Assembly: GCA_049323495.1 (NCBI GenBank)
Contig: JBMONG010000033.1
Coordinates: forward strand, 424,261 to 488,260
DNA: 64,000 bases
From: Reyranella sp049323495
GTDB taxonomy: Bacteria; Pseudomonadota; Alphaproteobacteria; Reyranellales; Reyranellaceae
Direction: 5' to 3'
Shown here: piece after piece, positions 31,445 through 41,215 of the stretch
Position numbering within the stretch: the first letter of the stretch is position 1
Layout: every line of letters begins with the position of its first letter
Position numbers and translations under genes: made by a program
The notes under the pieces: generated by a model
Told to the model about the DNA's origin: nothing
Database searches by the model: none
The model's input: only the letters and a program-made list of their open reading frames with translations

Positions 31445-32056
31445 TCAGTAGATGGTTTCCTTGAGACGCTGCGGGTAGTCGCGGTCGTAGGTCTCGGCGT
31501 CGAAGTCGGCCTGCAGCGCCTTCATCATCACGCCGCTGCTGGGCAGCGCGCTTTCGGGCAGATGCCGGGCGGCATCCCACAGGTGCGAACGCACCAGCGC
31601 CTTGGGGCACTGCGTGTAGACGCTCTCGGCAGTGACGACGATCACGCTGCGGGGCGCCTTGCCCTCCATCGTGAAGGAGGCGCAGAGCTCGGGATCCACG
31701 CTGATGGCCGCGCGGCCGTTGATGCGCAGGGTGCGGCCAACGCCCGGAATGAGGAAGAGCAGCGCGATACGCGGATCGCGCACGATGTTGCGCAGCGTAT
31801 CGATGCGGTTGTTGCCCCGGCGGTCGGGGATCATGACGGTGTTCCTGTCGACCACGCGAACGAACCCCGGTGGATCGCCGCGCGGCGTGCAGTCCAGCCC
31901 CTCGGGCCCGGCCGTGGCGAGCACGACGAACGGCGAGACCTCGATGAAGCGGCGGTAGTGGTCGGAGATGTGGCCGATCTCCTTGATCACCGCGGCGCCG
32001 GCGGGCTTGCCGTACAGCGCCTCGAGTTCGGCTTCGGACGTGACGATGTTCTTCAC
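31445..32056 (-). CDS. Pyridoxamine 5'-phosphate oxidase-fold flavoprotein (MSMEG_1061-like)
   Basis: 203 residues with the split-barrel PPOX fold: FVVLATAGPEGLDCTPRG, VMIPDRRGNNRIDTLRN and ALLFLIPGVGRTLRINGRA are the flavin-contacting strands. The family binds FMN or F420 and often reduces or detoxifies small molecules. The GTG at 32056 is preceded by AAAGGGGAC and gives the conserved N-terminus; the longer upstream frame is rejected. It probably forms an operon with ggt. An F420 pathway is encoded later in the window, but cofactor choice cannot be decided here. Confidence 0.8.
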   Translation of the reverse strand: MKNIVTSEAELEALYGKPAGAAVIKEIGHISDHYRRFIEVSPFVVLATAGPEGLDCTPRGDPPGFVRVVDRNTVMIPDRRGNNRIDTLRNIVRDPRIALLFLIPGVGRTLRINGRAAISVDPELCASFTMEGKAPRSVIVVTAESVYTQCPKALVRSHLWDAARHLPESALPSSGVMMKALQADFDAETYDRDYPQRLKETIY

Positions 32057-32202
32057 TGGGTGTCCCCTTTCCGCCGCCGCATCGTAGCCGCCTACCGCGG
32101 CCGCCACCAAGGCATATGCGCCCATGGGCCTCAAAGCAGCTATGATCCCGTGGCTTGGCGCGACGATTGCTGGCAGGCGCGCAGTTGAAATCGGGAGACA
32201 GC

Positions 32203-34212
32203 ATGCCGGATATCGGTTGGCAGGTCGGGATCGACATCGGAGGAACCTTCACCGACCTGGTGGCGCTCCAGCCCGCGACCGGCGAGCTGCGTTCGATCAA
32301 GGTGCCGACCCAGCGCAACGACCCGGTCGCCAGCATCGAGGCGGCGCTGTCCGCCGCGCGCCTCTCCGCGTCGGAGGTCGATGACCTGGTGCATGGCACG
32401 ACCCTGGTCACCAACGCCATCGTCGAGGACCGGGTGGAGCCGGTGGCACTGGTCGCCACCGAGGGGTTCCAGGACGTGCTAGATATCGGCCGCGCCGGGC
32501 GCCAGCACCTCTACCGGCTCGACCTTCCGCCCCGCCGCGCCGCCCAGGTGCCGCCGGAACGGCGCATCGGCCTAGCCGAGCGCGTCGACCATGCCGGCGC
32601 CGTGGTGAAGGCCGCGGATGCCGCCGCCATCGCCGAGGCGGTACAGCGGGCCACTGCGACCGGCGTCGAGAGTGTCGCGGTCTCTCTGCTGCATGCCTAC
32701 GCCAATCCCGCCCACGAACGGACGCTCGGCGCGGCGTTGCAGGCCGCCCTGCCCTTCGTGTCCCTGTCGCACGAGGTCAACCCCGAGACGCGCGAATTCG
32801 AGCGCACCGCGACGACGGTGCTCAACGCCTCGGTCATGCCCATCGCAGCGCGTTATCTCGACCGGCTGCAGCGCGAGGTCCAGGGCGCGCGGCTGCACGT
32901 CATGCATTCGGCCGGCGGCATGGCCTCGCCCGAAGCCGCCGCGCGCCGGCCACTCGGCATGGCGCTGTCCGGCCCCGCCGCCGGCATCTCCGCCGCCCAG
33001 CACGTCGCCGCGACGCTCGGCCTCGACAAGGTGCTGAGCTTCGACATGGGCGGCACCACGACCGACGTCTGCCTGATCGTGAAGGGCGCGGCCGAGATCT
33101 CCACCGATTCCAAGCTGGCCGGCCGGCCGGTGCGCCAGCCGATGGTTGCGGTCGAATCGATCGGTGCCGGCGGCGGCTCGCTGGTGACTCTCGGCATCGG
33201 CGGCCTGTCGATCGGACCCGAGAGCGCCGGCGCTGAGCCCGGGCCCGCCGCCTACGGGCGCGGCGGCACGCGGCCGACCGTGACCGACGCCAATGCGGTG
33301 CTGGGCTATCTCGATCCGGCGCGGCGCCTGGGGGGCGCGATCTCGCTCGACGTCGACGCCGCGAAGGCGGCGCTCGCGCCGCTGGCCGACCGCCTCGGAG
33401 TCGGCGTCGTCGAGCTGGCGCTGGGCGTGCAGCGCGTCGCCAATGCCACGATGGTACGGGCGCTCAGCCGCGTCACGGTGGAACGCGGCGTCGATGGCCG
33501 GCAATGCACCCTGCTCGCCTTCGGGGGCGCCGGCCCCATGCATGCCGCTCATCTGGCCCGCGAGTTCGGCATTGCGGAGATCGTCGTGCCGCGCTTCTCC
33601 TCCGCCTTCTCGGCGCTGGGCTGCATCGTGGCCGACATGAGCTACACCCAGCAGCAGGCCGTGCGCCTGCTGAGCACGCTCTGGAATACCGAACGCTTCG
33701 AGGCCCTGCATGACGCCATGCTCGAGACGTTGATGGCGCCGCTGAAGCACCAGGGCCATGGTGAAGAATCGATCACGGTCGAGCGCACGGCGCTGGTGCG
33801 CTATGTCGGCCAGAGCTATGCCGTCGAGGTGCCGTTCGCCGCGCCGCTCGATCTGGACCGGCTGGGCCGCGACTTCCGCCGCCGGCACCACGAGATCTAC
33901 GGCTACGCCACGGAGGAGCACTGGGAGATGCAGAGCCTGCGCATGCGGGCCCTCGTCGACCGGCGGCCGGCCTTCTATCCGGTGACGGACTCCGGCACGC
34001 TGCCGGAGCCGATCAGCGTCGGCGACTGCTGGTTCGACCCTTCGGCGCCGCATCGCACACCGCGTTTCGACCGCGACCGGCTGCCCTGCGGGCTGGGGCT
34101 GCAGGGTCCGGCGATCGTCGAGGATGCCTGGTCGACCATCGTCGTGCCGCCGGGCTACGTCGTCAGCACCGACACGATGGGCCACCTCTGGATCCGCGAG
34201 GACAGGTCATGA
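32203..34212 (+). CDS. hyuA: Hydantoinase/5-oxoprolinase subunit A
   Basis: 669 residues of the HyuA/ATP-dependent hydantoinase family. The N-terminal actin-like ATP site is VGIDIGGTFTDLV and the second phosphate loop is SFDMGGTTTDVCL. Also seen are ESIGAGGGSL and the C-terminal acetone-carboxylase-like domain. With HyuB it opens 5-membered cyclic amides such as hydantoins or 5-oxoproline using ATP. The ATG at 32203 follows GGGAG. The stop overlaps hyuB by 4 bp. Confidence 0.88.
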   Translation: MPDIGWQVGIDIGGTFTDLVALQPATGELRSIKVPTQRNDPVASIEAALSAARLSASEVDDLVHGTTLVTNAIVEDRVEPVALVATEGFQDVLDIGRAGRQHLYRLDLPPRRAAQVPPERRIGLAERVDHAGAVVKAADAAAIAEAVQRATATGVESVAVSLLHAYANPAHERTLGAALQAALPFVSLSHEVNPETREFERTATTVLNASVMPIAARYLDRLQREVQGARLHVMHSAGGMASPEAAARRPLGMALSGPAAGISAAQHVAATLGLDKVLSFDMGGTTTDVCLIVKGAAEISTDSKLAGRPVRQPMVAVESIGAGGGSLVTLGIGGLSIGPESAGAEPGPAAYGRGGTRPTVTDANAVLGYLDPARRLGGAISLDVDAAKAALAPLADRLGVGVVELALGVQRVANATMVRALSRVTVERGVDGRQCTLLAFGGAGPMHAAHLAREFGIAEIVVPRFSSAFSALGCIVADMSYTQQQAVRLLSTLWNTERFEALHDAMLETLMAPLKHQGHGEESITVERTALVRYVGQSYAVEVPFAAPLDLDRLGRDFRRRHHEIYGYATEEHWEMQSLRMRALVDRRPAFYPVTDSGTLPEPISVGDCWFDPSAPHRTPRFDRDRLPCGLGLQGPAIVEDAWSTIVVPPGYVVSTDTMGHLWIREDRS

Positions 34213-35789
34213 AGAATGCGATCGATCCCTTCACCGTCGAGGTCATCCGCCATGCGCTCACGGCGGCGGCCGAGGAGATGTCGTTCGTCGTCATGCGCTC
34301 GGCGCGCTCGCCGCTGCTGCGCGAGGCGGGCGACCTCTCCTCGGCCATCACCGACCACAAGGGCGACCTGATCGCCCAGGGCCGCGACATCCCGATCCAT
34401 CTCGGCGTCATGAGCTTCACCGTGAAGAAGTTCCTGGAGCGCGTGCCGCTGGAACGCCTGCAGCCGGGCGACGTGTGGTTCCTCAACCTGCCTGAGGTCG
34501 GCGGCAACCACCTGCCCGACGTCAAGGCGATCCGACCCATCTTCCTGGAAGGAAAGCTGTTCGCCTTCGCCGTCAGCCTGGCCCATTGGGGCGATATCGG
34601 CGGCGCCTGGGCCGGCAGCTACTTCGCCGCCGCCACCGAAACCTGGCAGGAGGGCGTGCGCATCCCGCCGCTCCGGCTCTATACCGCCGACGGCCTCGAC
34701 CAGGAGAAGGCTGCCTTCCTGCTGGCCAATCTGCGCGGACCGGCCGAGCGCGAAGGAGACCTGCTGGCCCAGGTGGCGGCGACGCGCGCGGCCGAGGTGC
34801 GGCTGACGCGCCTCGGCGACGAGCATGGCGCGTCCACCATCCGCGCCGCGCTCGACCGGCTGGACGACCTCTCGGAAGCGCAGATGCGCGAGGCCATCGC
34901 CGGCCTGCCGGACGGCACCTACGAGGGCGAGGACTTCCTCGACGACGACGGTCCGGGCGGACGGCCGGCCGCCATCCGCGTGCGCGTCGATATCGAGGGC
35001 GACCGCGCCCGCTTCGACTTCGGCGCGACCGACGACGCCGTGGCCGGGCCGCTCAACACCACGCCTTTCGTGGCCATGGCCGCCGTCTACTACGCCATCA
35101 AGGCCGTCGCCGGGCCCGACATCCAGCCCAATGGCGGCTGCTATCGTGCGCTGGAGGTGCACACACGGCCCGGCTCGATTCTCGATCCGGGAATCGACAA
35201 GCCGGTCGTGGGAGGCAATCACGAGACCTCGCAGCGCGCCGTCGACGCCATCATGCGCGCCCTGGAGCAGGCCGTGCCGGAGCGGCTGACAGCCGGCGGC
35301 TCGACGACGGCAGGGCTGCTGATCTTCGGCGGCACGCGGCGCGACGGCGCCACCGGCACCTTCTACGAGACCCATGGCGGCGGCGAAGGCGCGCGCATCG
35401 ACCGCGACGGCATGCCGGTGGTGCGCGTGCACCTGACCAACACGATGAACACGCCGGCCGAGATCGTGGAAGCCGAGTACATGATCCGGGTCGACGAGCA
35501 GCGCCTGCGGCCGCACTCCGGCGGCGGCGGCCGGCATCGCGGCGGCGACGGCATGGTCCGCAGCTACACCGTCCTGGCCGACGGTCTTTCGCTTACGACC
35601 ATGTTCGAGCGCCGCGTCGTGCCGCCCTATGGCCTGCAGGGCGGCGCACCCGGCGCACCGTTCCGCGTGACGCTCCACCGCGCCGCCGGCGGCAGCCGCG
35701 AGCTGTCGGGCAAGGAGAACCTCGCCCTCGTGGCCGGCGACCGCATAGTCATGGAGACATCGGGCGGCGGGGGGTATGGCACGGTCTAA
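34209..35789 (+). CDS. hyuB: Hydantoinase/5-oxoprolinase subunit B
   Basis: 526 residues of the HyuB family: AIDPFTVEVIRHAL at the N-terminus, RSARSPLLREAGDLSSAI, GNHLPDVKAIRPIF, the NTTPFVAMAAVYYAIKA core and the Gly-rich HSGGGGRHRGGDG. It is the partner of HyuA. The ATG overlaps the hyuA stop. Because ggt (opposite strand) releases glutamate and can feed 5-oxoproline formation, 5-oxoproline is an attractive substrate, but hydantoins are equally possible. Confidence 0.88.
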   Translation: MKNAIDPFTVEVIRHALTAAAEEMSFVVMRSARSPLLREAGDLSSAITDHKGDLIAQGRDIPIHLGVMSFTVKKFLERVPLERLQPGDVWFLNLPEVGGNHLPDVKAIRPIFLEGKLFAFAVSLAHWGDIGGAWAGSYFAAATETWQEGVRIPPLRLYTADGLDQEKAAFLLANLRGPAEREGDLLAQVAATRAAEVRLTRLGDEHGASTIRAALDRLDDLSEAQMREAIAGLPDGTYEGEDFLDDDGPGGRPAAIRVRVDIEGDRARFDFGATDDAVAGPLNTTPFVAMAAVYYAIKAVAGPDIQPNGGCYRALEVHTRPGSILDPGIDKPVVGGNHETSQRAVDAIMRALEQAVPERLTAGGSTTAGLLIFGGTRRDGATGTFYETHGGGEGARIDRDGMPVVRVHLTNTMNTPAEIVEAEYMIRVDEQRLRPHSGGGGRHRGGDGMVRSYTVLADGLSLTTMFERRVVPPYGLQGGAPGAPFRVTLHRAAGGSRELSGKENLALVAGDRIVMETSGGGGYGTV

Positions 35790-35824
35790 TTTTCAGCAGG
35801 ATTGCGCCTCCAGGCCCGCTTCAT

Positions 35825-35899
35825 GTCATCCTGAGCGCAGCGAAGGATCTCAAGCCAGTTGCAAGCGGCGATGAGGTCCTTCGCTTCGCTCAGGACGAC
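35825..35899. repeat. Palindromic repeat between convergent operons
   Basis: Two 28-nt arms (35825-35852 and 35872-35899) match as inverted repeats with 3 differences. The arm core CCTGAGCG.AGCGAAGGA resembles a palindrome I have seen dispersed in many proteobacterial genomes. It sits between the 3' ends of hyuB and the ABC ATPase gene, where it could act as a bidirectional terminator. Confidence 0.75.
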
Positions 35900-35905
35900 T
35901 GATGC

Positions 35906-37564
35906 TCAGGCCGCATGCCGCTTCGGCTCGAAATAGGGCACCGCCTCAAGCAGGGTGCGGGTGTACTCGGCCCTGGGCTGACGGAAGATCTCGCGGCTCG
36001 GTCCCTCCTCCATCACCTTGCCGGCCTGCAGCACGACCAAGTCGTCGCAGAGCATGCGCACGACGTTGAGGTCGTGGCTGACGAACAGCAGCCCGATTCC
36101 CTCCTCGCGCCGCAGCTTGTCGAGAAGCTGCAGGATCACGGCCTGCACCGACACGTCGAGCGCCGCCGTCGGCTCGTCGAGGATCATCAGCCGCGGCCGC
36201 GGCGCGAGTGCGCGCGCGATGCCGACGCGCGCCTTCTGGCCGCCCGAGAGCTGGTGCGGAAAGCGTTCCAGCAGCTCCGGCGGCAGGCCCGCACGGGCCG
36301 CGGCGTCGCGCACGCGCGCCGTCAGCGCCGCGCCGTCGCGCAGGCCTTCGAGGCGGCGCAGCGGATGGGCGATGCTGTCGAAGGACGTGTAGCGCGGGTT
36401 CAGGCTGTCGTTGGGATCCTGGAACACGATCTGGATGTCGCGCCGCTGCGGCGACTTGTGGAACTCGCGCGCCGGCACCCGGGCAATCGATTCGCCGTCG
36501 AACACGATGTCGCCCTCGTCGGGATCGAGCAGCCGGCAGACCAGCCGCGACAGCGTGCTCTTGCCCGATCCCGATTCGCCGACCAGACCCAGCGCACCAG
36601 CCGGCGGGATGCGGAAGGAGACGTCGTCGACCGCCCGCGTGGGTCCGCCGAACGACTTCACGACGTGCTGCAGCTCGAGCAGCGGCGGCGTGCCGGGACG
36701 GTGCTCGGCCGGCCGCGGCACGACCTTGGGCGCGTCGGGCGCAAGGTCGGCCAGCACCGAGCGCCGGGTCGGCGAGGCCGCGACCAGGCGGCGCGTGTAG
36801 GGATGCGCCGGCGCCTCGAACAGCGCCTCCGTCGGTCCCTGCTCGACCACCCGGCCGGCCTCCATCACGGCGATGCGATCGCACCAGCGCGCGGCCAGGC
36901 CGAGATCGTGGGTGATCAGGATCATCGCCATGCCGCGCTCGGCCTGGATGCGCGCCAGAAGCTCCATCACGGTCTTCTGCGTCGTGACGTCGAGCCCGGT
37001 CGTCGGCTCGTCGGCGATCAGCAGCGCCGGCTCGCAGGCGATCGCCATGGCGATCATGACGCGCTGGCACATGCCGCCCGACAGCTCGTGCGGATAGGCG
37101 GAGAGACGCGCTTCGGGATCGCGGATGCGCACGGCGCGCAGGAGCTCGAGCGCCTGCTCGCGGGCCGCCCCCTTCGACAAGCGGCCGTGGGCGGCCAGGA
37201 CGTCGACGATCTGCTGCTCGATGCGGCGGATCGGGTTGAGCGCCGCCCGTGGATTCTGGAAGATCATCGACAGCGCCGAGCCGCGCAGGCGCCGCAGGTC
37301 GCCGTGATGGGCGCGCGTGATGTCCCGTCCCTGGAACAGGATGCGCCCGCCGCTGATCCGGCCCGCCCGATCGAGCAGGCGCATGACGGCCAGAGACGTC
37401 ACCGACTTGCCCGAGCCGCTCTCGCCCACGATGCCCAGCGTCTCGCGGCCGTCGAGCGTCATGTCGATGCCATGCAAAGCCTTGACCACGCCGTGGCGCG
37501 TCGAGAACTCGACCTGCAGGTTCTCGACCTGCAGCAGCGGTCCCTCGCCGGAAGAGGCGATCAT
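35906..37564 (-). CDS. Dipeptide/oligopeptide ABC transporter, fused double ATPase (DppD-DppF)
   Basis: 552 residues with two complete ABC ATPases: the first has GESGSGKSVT (about 47-56), the signature LSGGMCQRVMIA and DEPTTGLDVTT; the second has VGESGSGKST, LSGGQKARVGIA and DEPTAALDVS. Both carry the oligopeptide-type C-terminal zone ending near HPYTRRLV and AEYTRTLLEA. It powers uptake through the two adjacent permeases. The start overlaps the DppC stop (ATGA). Confidence 0.9.
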   Translation of the reverse strand: MIASSGEGPLLQVENLQVEFSTRHGVVKALHGIDMTLDGRETLGIVGESGSGKSVTSLAVMRLLDRAGRISGGRILFQGRDITRAHHGDLRRLRGSALSMIFQNPRAALNPIRRIEQQIVDVLAAHGRLSKGAAREQALELLRAVRIRDPEARLSAYPHELSGGMCQRVMIAMAIACEPALLIADEPTTGLDVTTQKTVMELLARIQAERGMAMILITHDLGLAARWCDRIAVMEAGRVVEQGPTEALFEAPAHPYTRRLVAASPTRRSVLADLAPDAPKVVPRPAEHRPGTPPLLELQHVVKSFGGPTRAVDDVSFRIPPAGALGLVGESGSGKSTLSRLVCRLLDPDEGDIVFDGESIARVPAREFHKSPQRRDIQIVFQDPNDSLNPRYTSFDSIAHPLRRLEGLRDGAALTARVRDAAARAGLPPELLERFPHQLSGGQKARVGIARALAPRPRLMILDEPTAALDVSVQAVILQLLDKLRREEGIGLLFVSHDLNVVRMLCDDLVVLQAGKVMEEGPSREIFRQPRAEYTRTLLEAVPYFEPKRHAA

Positions 37565-38427
37565 GTGCGCATGCGCGGATCGAGGATGTCGCGCAGCCCG
37601 TCGCCCAGCAGGTTGAAGCACAGCACCGTCAGCATCAGCGCCAGGCCGGGAAACGCCACCAGCCACCACTTGCCCGTCGTGATGAAGCGGGCGCCCTCGG
37701 CGACCATGATGCCCCATTCGGGAGTCGGCGGCCGCACGCCGAGGCCGATGAAGGAGAGGCCGGCGGCATTGAGGATCGCCCAGCCCAGGTTGAGCGAGAT
37801 CTGCACCGCCATCGCCGGCAGCACGTTGGGCAGCAGCACGCGCAGCACCACCGACAGGTGGCTGTCGCCGCAGGCCCGAGCCGCCTCGACCCAGCCGGCA
37901 TTGCGCCGCACGTTCACCTCGGCACGCGCGAAGCGGATGTAGAAGGGCAGGTTGATGAAGGCCGTCGCGATGACGATGTTCTCGACCCGGTTGCCCAGCG
38001 CGGCGACCAGCGCCATGGCCAGCACGAACAGCGGGAAGGCCATCAGCACGTCGACGAAACGGCCGATCCACCGGTCGAGGCCGCCGCCGACATAGCCGCA
38101 GAAGCCGCCGATGACGGCCCCCGCCGCGAAAGAGAGGCCGACCGCCGAGAAGGCGATCGCGAGATCGAGCCGCGTCGCCATCAGGATGCGGCTCAGTATG
38201 TCGCGCCCGAGCTGGTCGGTGCCGGCCCAATGCGCGGCCGAAGGCGGCTGCAGGGCGTTCGGCACGTCCGATGCCACCGGGTCGTAGGGCACCAGCCAGG
38301 GCGCGAACAGCGCCACGAAGAGCAGCACCGTCGCACCGGCCGCCGCGACGGCGGTCACCGGATTGGAGCGCAGCACGTAGGCGACGTGGCGCCCCATGCC
38401 CGAGCGGCCGAGGGCGACGTCGCTCAT
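37561..38427 (-). CDS. dppC: ABC transporter permease, DppC type
   Basis: 288 residues with about six membrane helices. The N-terminal cytoplasmic/OppC-like segment (PWLVPYDPVASDV, GTDQLGRDILSR) is characteristic of DppC. The ATPase-coupling EAA loop is EAARACGDSHLSVVLRVLLPN. Overlaps both neighbours by 4 bp, giving a coupled operon. Confidence 0.92.
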   Translation of the reverse strand: MSDVALGRSGMGRHVAYVLRSNPVTAVAAAGATVLLFVALFAPWLVPYDPVASDVPNALQPPSAAHWAGTDQLGRDILSRILMATRLDLAIAFSAVGLSFAAGAVIGGFCGYVGGGLDRWIGRFVDVLMAFPLFVLAMALVAALGNRVENIVIATAFINLPFYIRFARAEVNVRRNAGWVEAARACGDSHLSVVLRVLLPNVLPAMAVQISLNLGWAILNAAGLSFIGLGVRPPTPEWGIMVAEGARFITTGKWWLVAFPGLALMLTVLCFNLLGDGLRDILDPRMRT

Positions 38428-39449
38428 ACGACCGACACCCGCGGATCGGCGATGCCGTAGAGGATGTCGATGGTCACGTTGACCAGGACGAAGATCGAGG
38501 CCATCAGCAGCACGAAGGCCTGCACCGGCGCATAGTCGGAGGCCAGCAGCGCGTCGAGCGCGTAGGACGCCACGCCCGGCCAGGAGAAGACCTTCTCCAC
38601 CAGCACGTTGGCGCCCAGCATCGTCGAGAAGACGATCCCGGTGATGGTGATCACCGGCAGCAGGGCATTGCGCAGGGCGTAGACCACGACAATGCGCAGC
38701 CGCGCCAGCCCCATGGCATGGGCCGTGCGGATGAAATCGCTGCCCAGCACCGCCAGCATCGAGGCCCTGGTCATGCGGGCGAGCGGCGCCAGCACGAACA
38801 GCGCCATGGTGAAGGCGGGCAGCATGAGCTGGCGGAACGCTGCCCACCAGCCCTCCCAGTCGCCGATCAGCGCGAAGTCGATCAGGTAGAAGCCCGTGAT
38901 GTCGGGCGGCGGCGAGGCGAAGATGTCGATGCGCGCGGTCGGGTCCGGCGCCCATCCCAGCAGATAGTAGAAGGCATAGATCAGCAGCAGGCCCGACACG
39001 AAGGTCGGTACGCAGACCCCCAGCGTGCAGAGCAGCCGCACGGCATGATCGATCGCCGAGCCCTGCCGCAGGGCGGCCGCGATCCCGAGCGGCAGCGACA
39101 GCAGGAGCGCGATGACCAGTGCCGTGCAGGTGAGCTCCAGCGACGCCGGGAGGCGCCGCTGGATATCGACCACGACGGGCTGGCCGGTGGTCATCGAGCG
39201 GCCGAGGTCGCCACGCGCGATATCGCCGAAATAGCGCACGAGCTGCACAGGGATGGGCTTGTCGAGCCCCATGGTCCGGCGCAGCTCGTCGATCTCCTCC
39301 TGGCCGGCGCTGGGACCGGAGGCGAAGTATGCCGCCGGGTCACCCGGCAGGACGCGCATCAGCACGAAGGTCACGACGACCACCCCGAGCAGCGCCGGGA
39401 TCGATGCGAGGAGCCTGCGGCCCACCCGCCGGGCGATTCCGCCCAGCAA
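38424..39449 (-). CDS. dppB: ABC transporter permease, DppB type
   Basis: 341 residues with N-terminal GRRLLASIPALLGVVVVTF and the family motif VLPGDPAA. The EAA loop is IRTAHAMGLARLRIVVVYALRN. The TTG at 39449 starts 2 bp after the stop of the binding-protein gene and is chosen for spacing; GTG at 39425 (333 residues) is an alternative. It contributes the second half of the membrane channel. Confidence 0.88.
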   Translation of the reverse strand: MLGGIARRVGRRLLASIPALLGVVVVTFVLMRVLPGDPAAYFASGPSAGQEEIDELRRTMGLDKPIPVQLVRYFGDIARGDLGRSMTTGQPVVVDIQRRLPASLELTCTALVIALLLSLPLGIAAALRQGSAIDHAVRLLCTLGVCVPTFVSGLLLIYAFYYLLGWAPDPTARIDIFASPPPDITGFYLIDFALIGDWEGWWAAFRQLMLPAFTMALFVLAPLARMTRASMLAVLGSDFIRTAHAMGLARLRIVVVYALRNALLPVITITGIVFSTMLGANVLVEKVFSWPGVASYALDALLASDYAPVQAFVLLMASIFVLVNVTIDILYGIADPRVSVV

Positions 39450-39451
39450 GG

Positions 39452-41059
39452 CTACACCCGGCGCAGGTCGCGGAAGTCGGCCTGGCGGTAGAACTGGTAC
39501 GTGTACCCGTCGACCGACTTGGCCATTGCCGCGTCGTGGTTGGGCTGCCACAGCATGATGAGCGGCGTCTCGGCCGTGAACAGCTCGATCATCTGCTTGC
39601 AGTCGTCGTCGTACTTCGCCTGGTCGGTCTGGAAGCGCGCGTCGAGCGTCAGGTCGACCATCTTCTTGCTCTCGAAGGACGAGAAGTTCCAGCGCTGCGG
39701 GCGCGTGAAATAGAGATAGAAGAAGTAGTAGGTGTAAGGCAGCCAGGCCGTGGCGCCGTCGGTGAAGAACGGCATCTTGCGGTCGGCGGCCAGCGTGTTG
39801 AACTCGGCGTCCGGCTTCTTCTGCAGCTCGACCTGGATGCCGACCTTGGCCAGCGCCTCCTTGACGAGGGCCGCCAGCGGCTCGGCCGTCGCCGCCGTGC
39901 CCACCGAGTAGGCGAAGGTCGTCGAGAAGCCGTTGGGATGGCCGGCCTCGGCCAGAAGCTTCTTCGCCAGCGCCAGATCCGTCTTGTTGGGGATCGGCTG
40001 CGGGAAGCTGACGTCCGGCGGCGTGGTGGTCCAGTCGGCGCCGTAGAGCTTCTTGCCGCGGCCGAAGATCGAGGCCTGGAACATGTCGTCATAGGCCAGC
40101 GCCGCGGCCACCGCCTTGCGCACCTTGACGTTGTCGAACGGCGCCATCTGCGTGTTCATCGAGACATGCGTAAAGCCGTTCGTGATCGGCATGGAGACCA
40201 GCTTGGCCTTGGCCGACTTCTCGATGGTCGGCAGGTCGGCGGCGGCAAGGTCGATCGACAGGTCGGCGTCGCCGCGCTCGATAAGATTGGCGCGGGTGGC
40301 GAATTCCGGCACGGTCTGGATGATGATGCGCCGGAAGTTGGGCAGGGCACCGTCCGGACCACCGGTCCATTTCTCGTTGCGGCGCAGCACGGTGCTCTCA
40401 CCGGGCTTGTGGCTCTCGACGATGTAGGCGCCGCTCGCCGCGGTGTTGGTCTTCATCCATTCCTGCGCCCACGGGTCGTCGGCCGTGGCGTGCTTCTTGG
40501 CGAGCTTGCTGTTGATCATGATCGCGTAGGGCACGCACAGGTTGGCAAGCGCCAGCCGGTCCGGCTTCTCCAGCGTCACCGTGACCGTCTTGGGATCGAC
40601 GATCTTGAACTGGTCGGGCTTGGTGAGGGAGCCGGTCGTGAACTGCGGCGCGGCCAGCGACTTCGCCGAGACCGCGCGGTCGAGCGACCATTTCACGTCC
40701 TCCGCCGTCACCGGCGAGCCGTCCTGCCAGGTCGCATTGTCGCGCAGCGTGATGGTGATCACCTTGCCGTCCGGGCTGATGCTGTAGGCCTTGGCCAGCT
40801 CGCCGCGGATCACCGTGGGATCGAACGTCCAGTAGTTGTCGACCTTCTTGCGGCCGAAGGTGAACAGCCGGTCGTACACGTTCATGCTGAGCCCAAACGA
40901 TTCGCGCGTGGCCCCCGGCATCGTCGTGTCGAGCGTGTTGATGGTGTTGCCCGTCACGTAGCGCAGCGTCTCGGCGCGGCTCTGCGCCTGAGCGGTCCCG
41001 CGGCCACCCGCCAGCAAAGCCGCACCGGCGGCACCCTGCAGAAGAACTCGACGTTTCAT
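39452..41059 (-). CDS. ABC transporter substrate-binding protein, peptide/nickel family 5
   Basis: 535 residues. The start MKRRVLLQGAAGAALLAGG looks like a Tat signal (RR followed by a hydrophobic stretch), ending near AQAQ. The family 5 fold shows LRYVTGNTINTLD and WQDGSPVTAEDVKWSLDRAVS. It captures the periplasmic ligand for the adjacent permeases; peptides, glutathione or modified amino acids are plausible given the neighbours. First gene of the dpp operon. Confidence 0.9.
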   Translation of the reverse strand: MKRRVLLQGAAGAALLAGGRGTAQAQSRAETLRYVTGNTINTLDTTMPGATRESFGLSMNVYDRLFTFGRKKVDNYWTFDPTVIRGELAKAYSISPDGKVITITLRDNATWQDGSPVTAEDVKWSLDRAVSAKSLAAPQFTTGSLTKPDQFKIVDPKTVTVTLEKPDRLALANLCVPYAIMINSKLAKKHATADDPWAQEWMKTNTAASGAYIVESHKPGESTVLRRNEKWTGGPDGALPNFRRIIIQTVPEFATRANLIERGDADLSIDLAAADLPTIEKSAKAKLVSMPITNGFTHVSMNTQMAPFDNVKVRKAVAAALAYDDMFQASIFGRGKKLYGADWTTTPPDVSFPQPIPNKTDLALAKKLLAEAGHPNGFSTTFAYSVGTAATAEPLAALVKEALAKVGIQVELQKKPDAEFNTLAADRKMPFFTDGATAWLPYTYYFFYLYFTRPQRWNFSSFESKKMVDLTLDARFQTDQAKYDDDCKQMIELFTAETPLIMLWQPNHDAAMAKSVDGYTYQFYRQADFRDLRRV

Positions 41060-41215
41060 GCGATCACCACTCTCGTTTGAAGGAGCGGCGTTTCCCCGAC
41101 GGGACTTCTGTTGTCGCCTGCGGCGGTCGCAATCACCGATGGCGCATTCGATCCCTGTTCTGGCGACGCAAATCCTGTGCCACAGGTGCGGGCCTTCGTC
41201 GGCGTGGCAGGGCGA

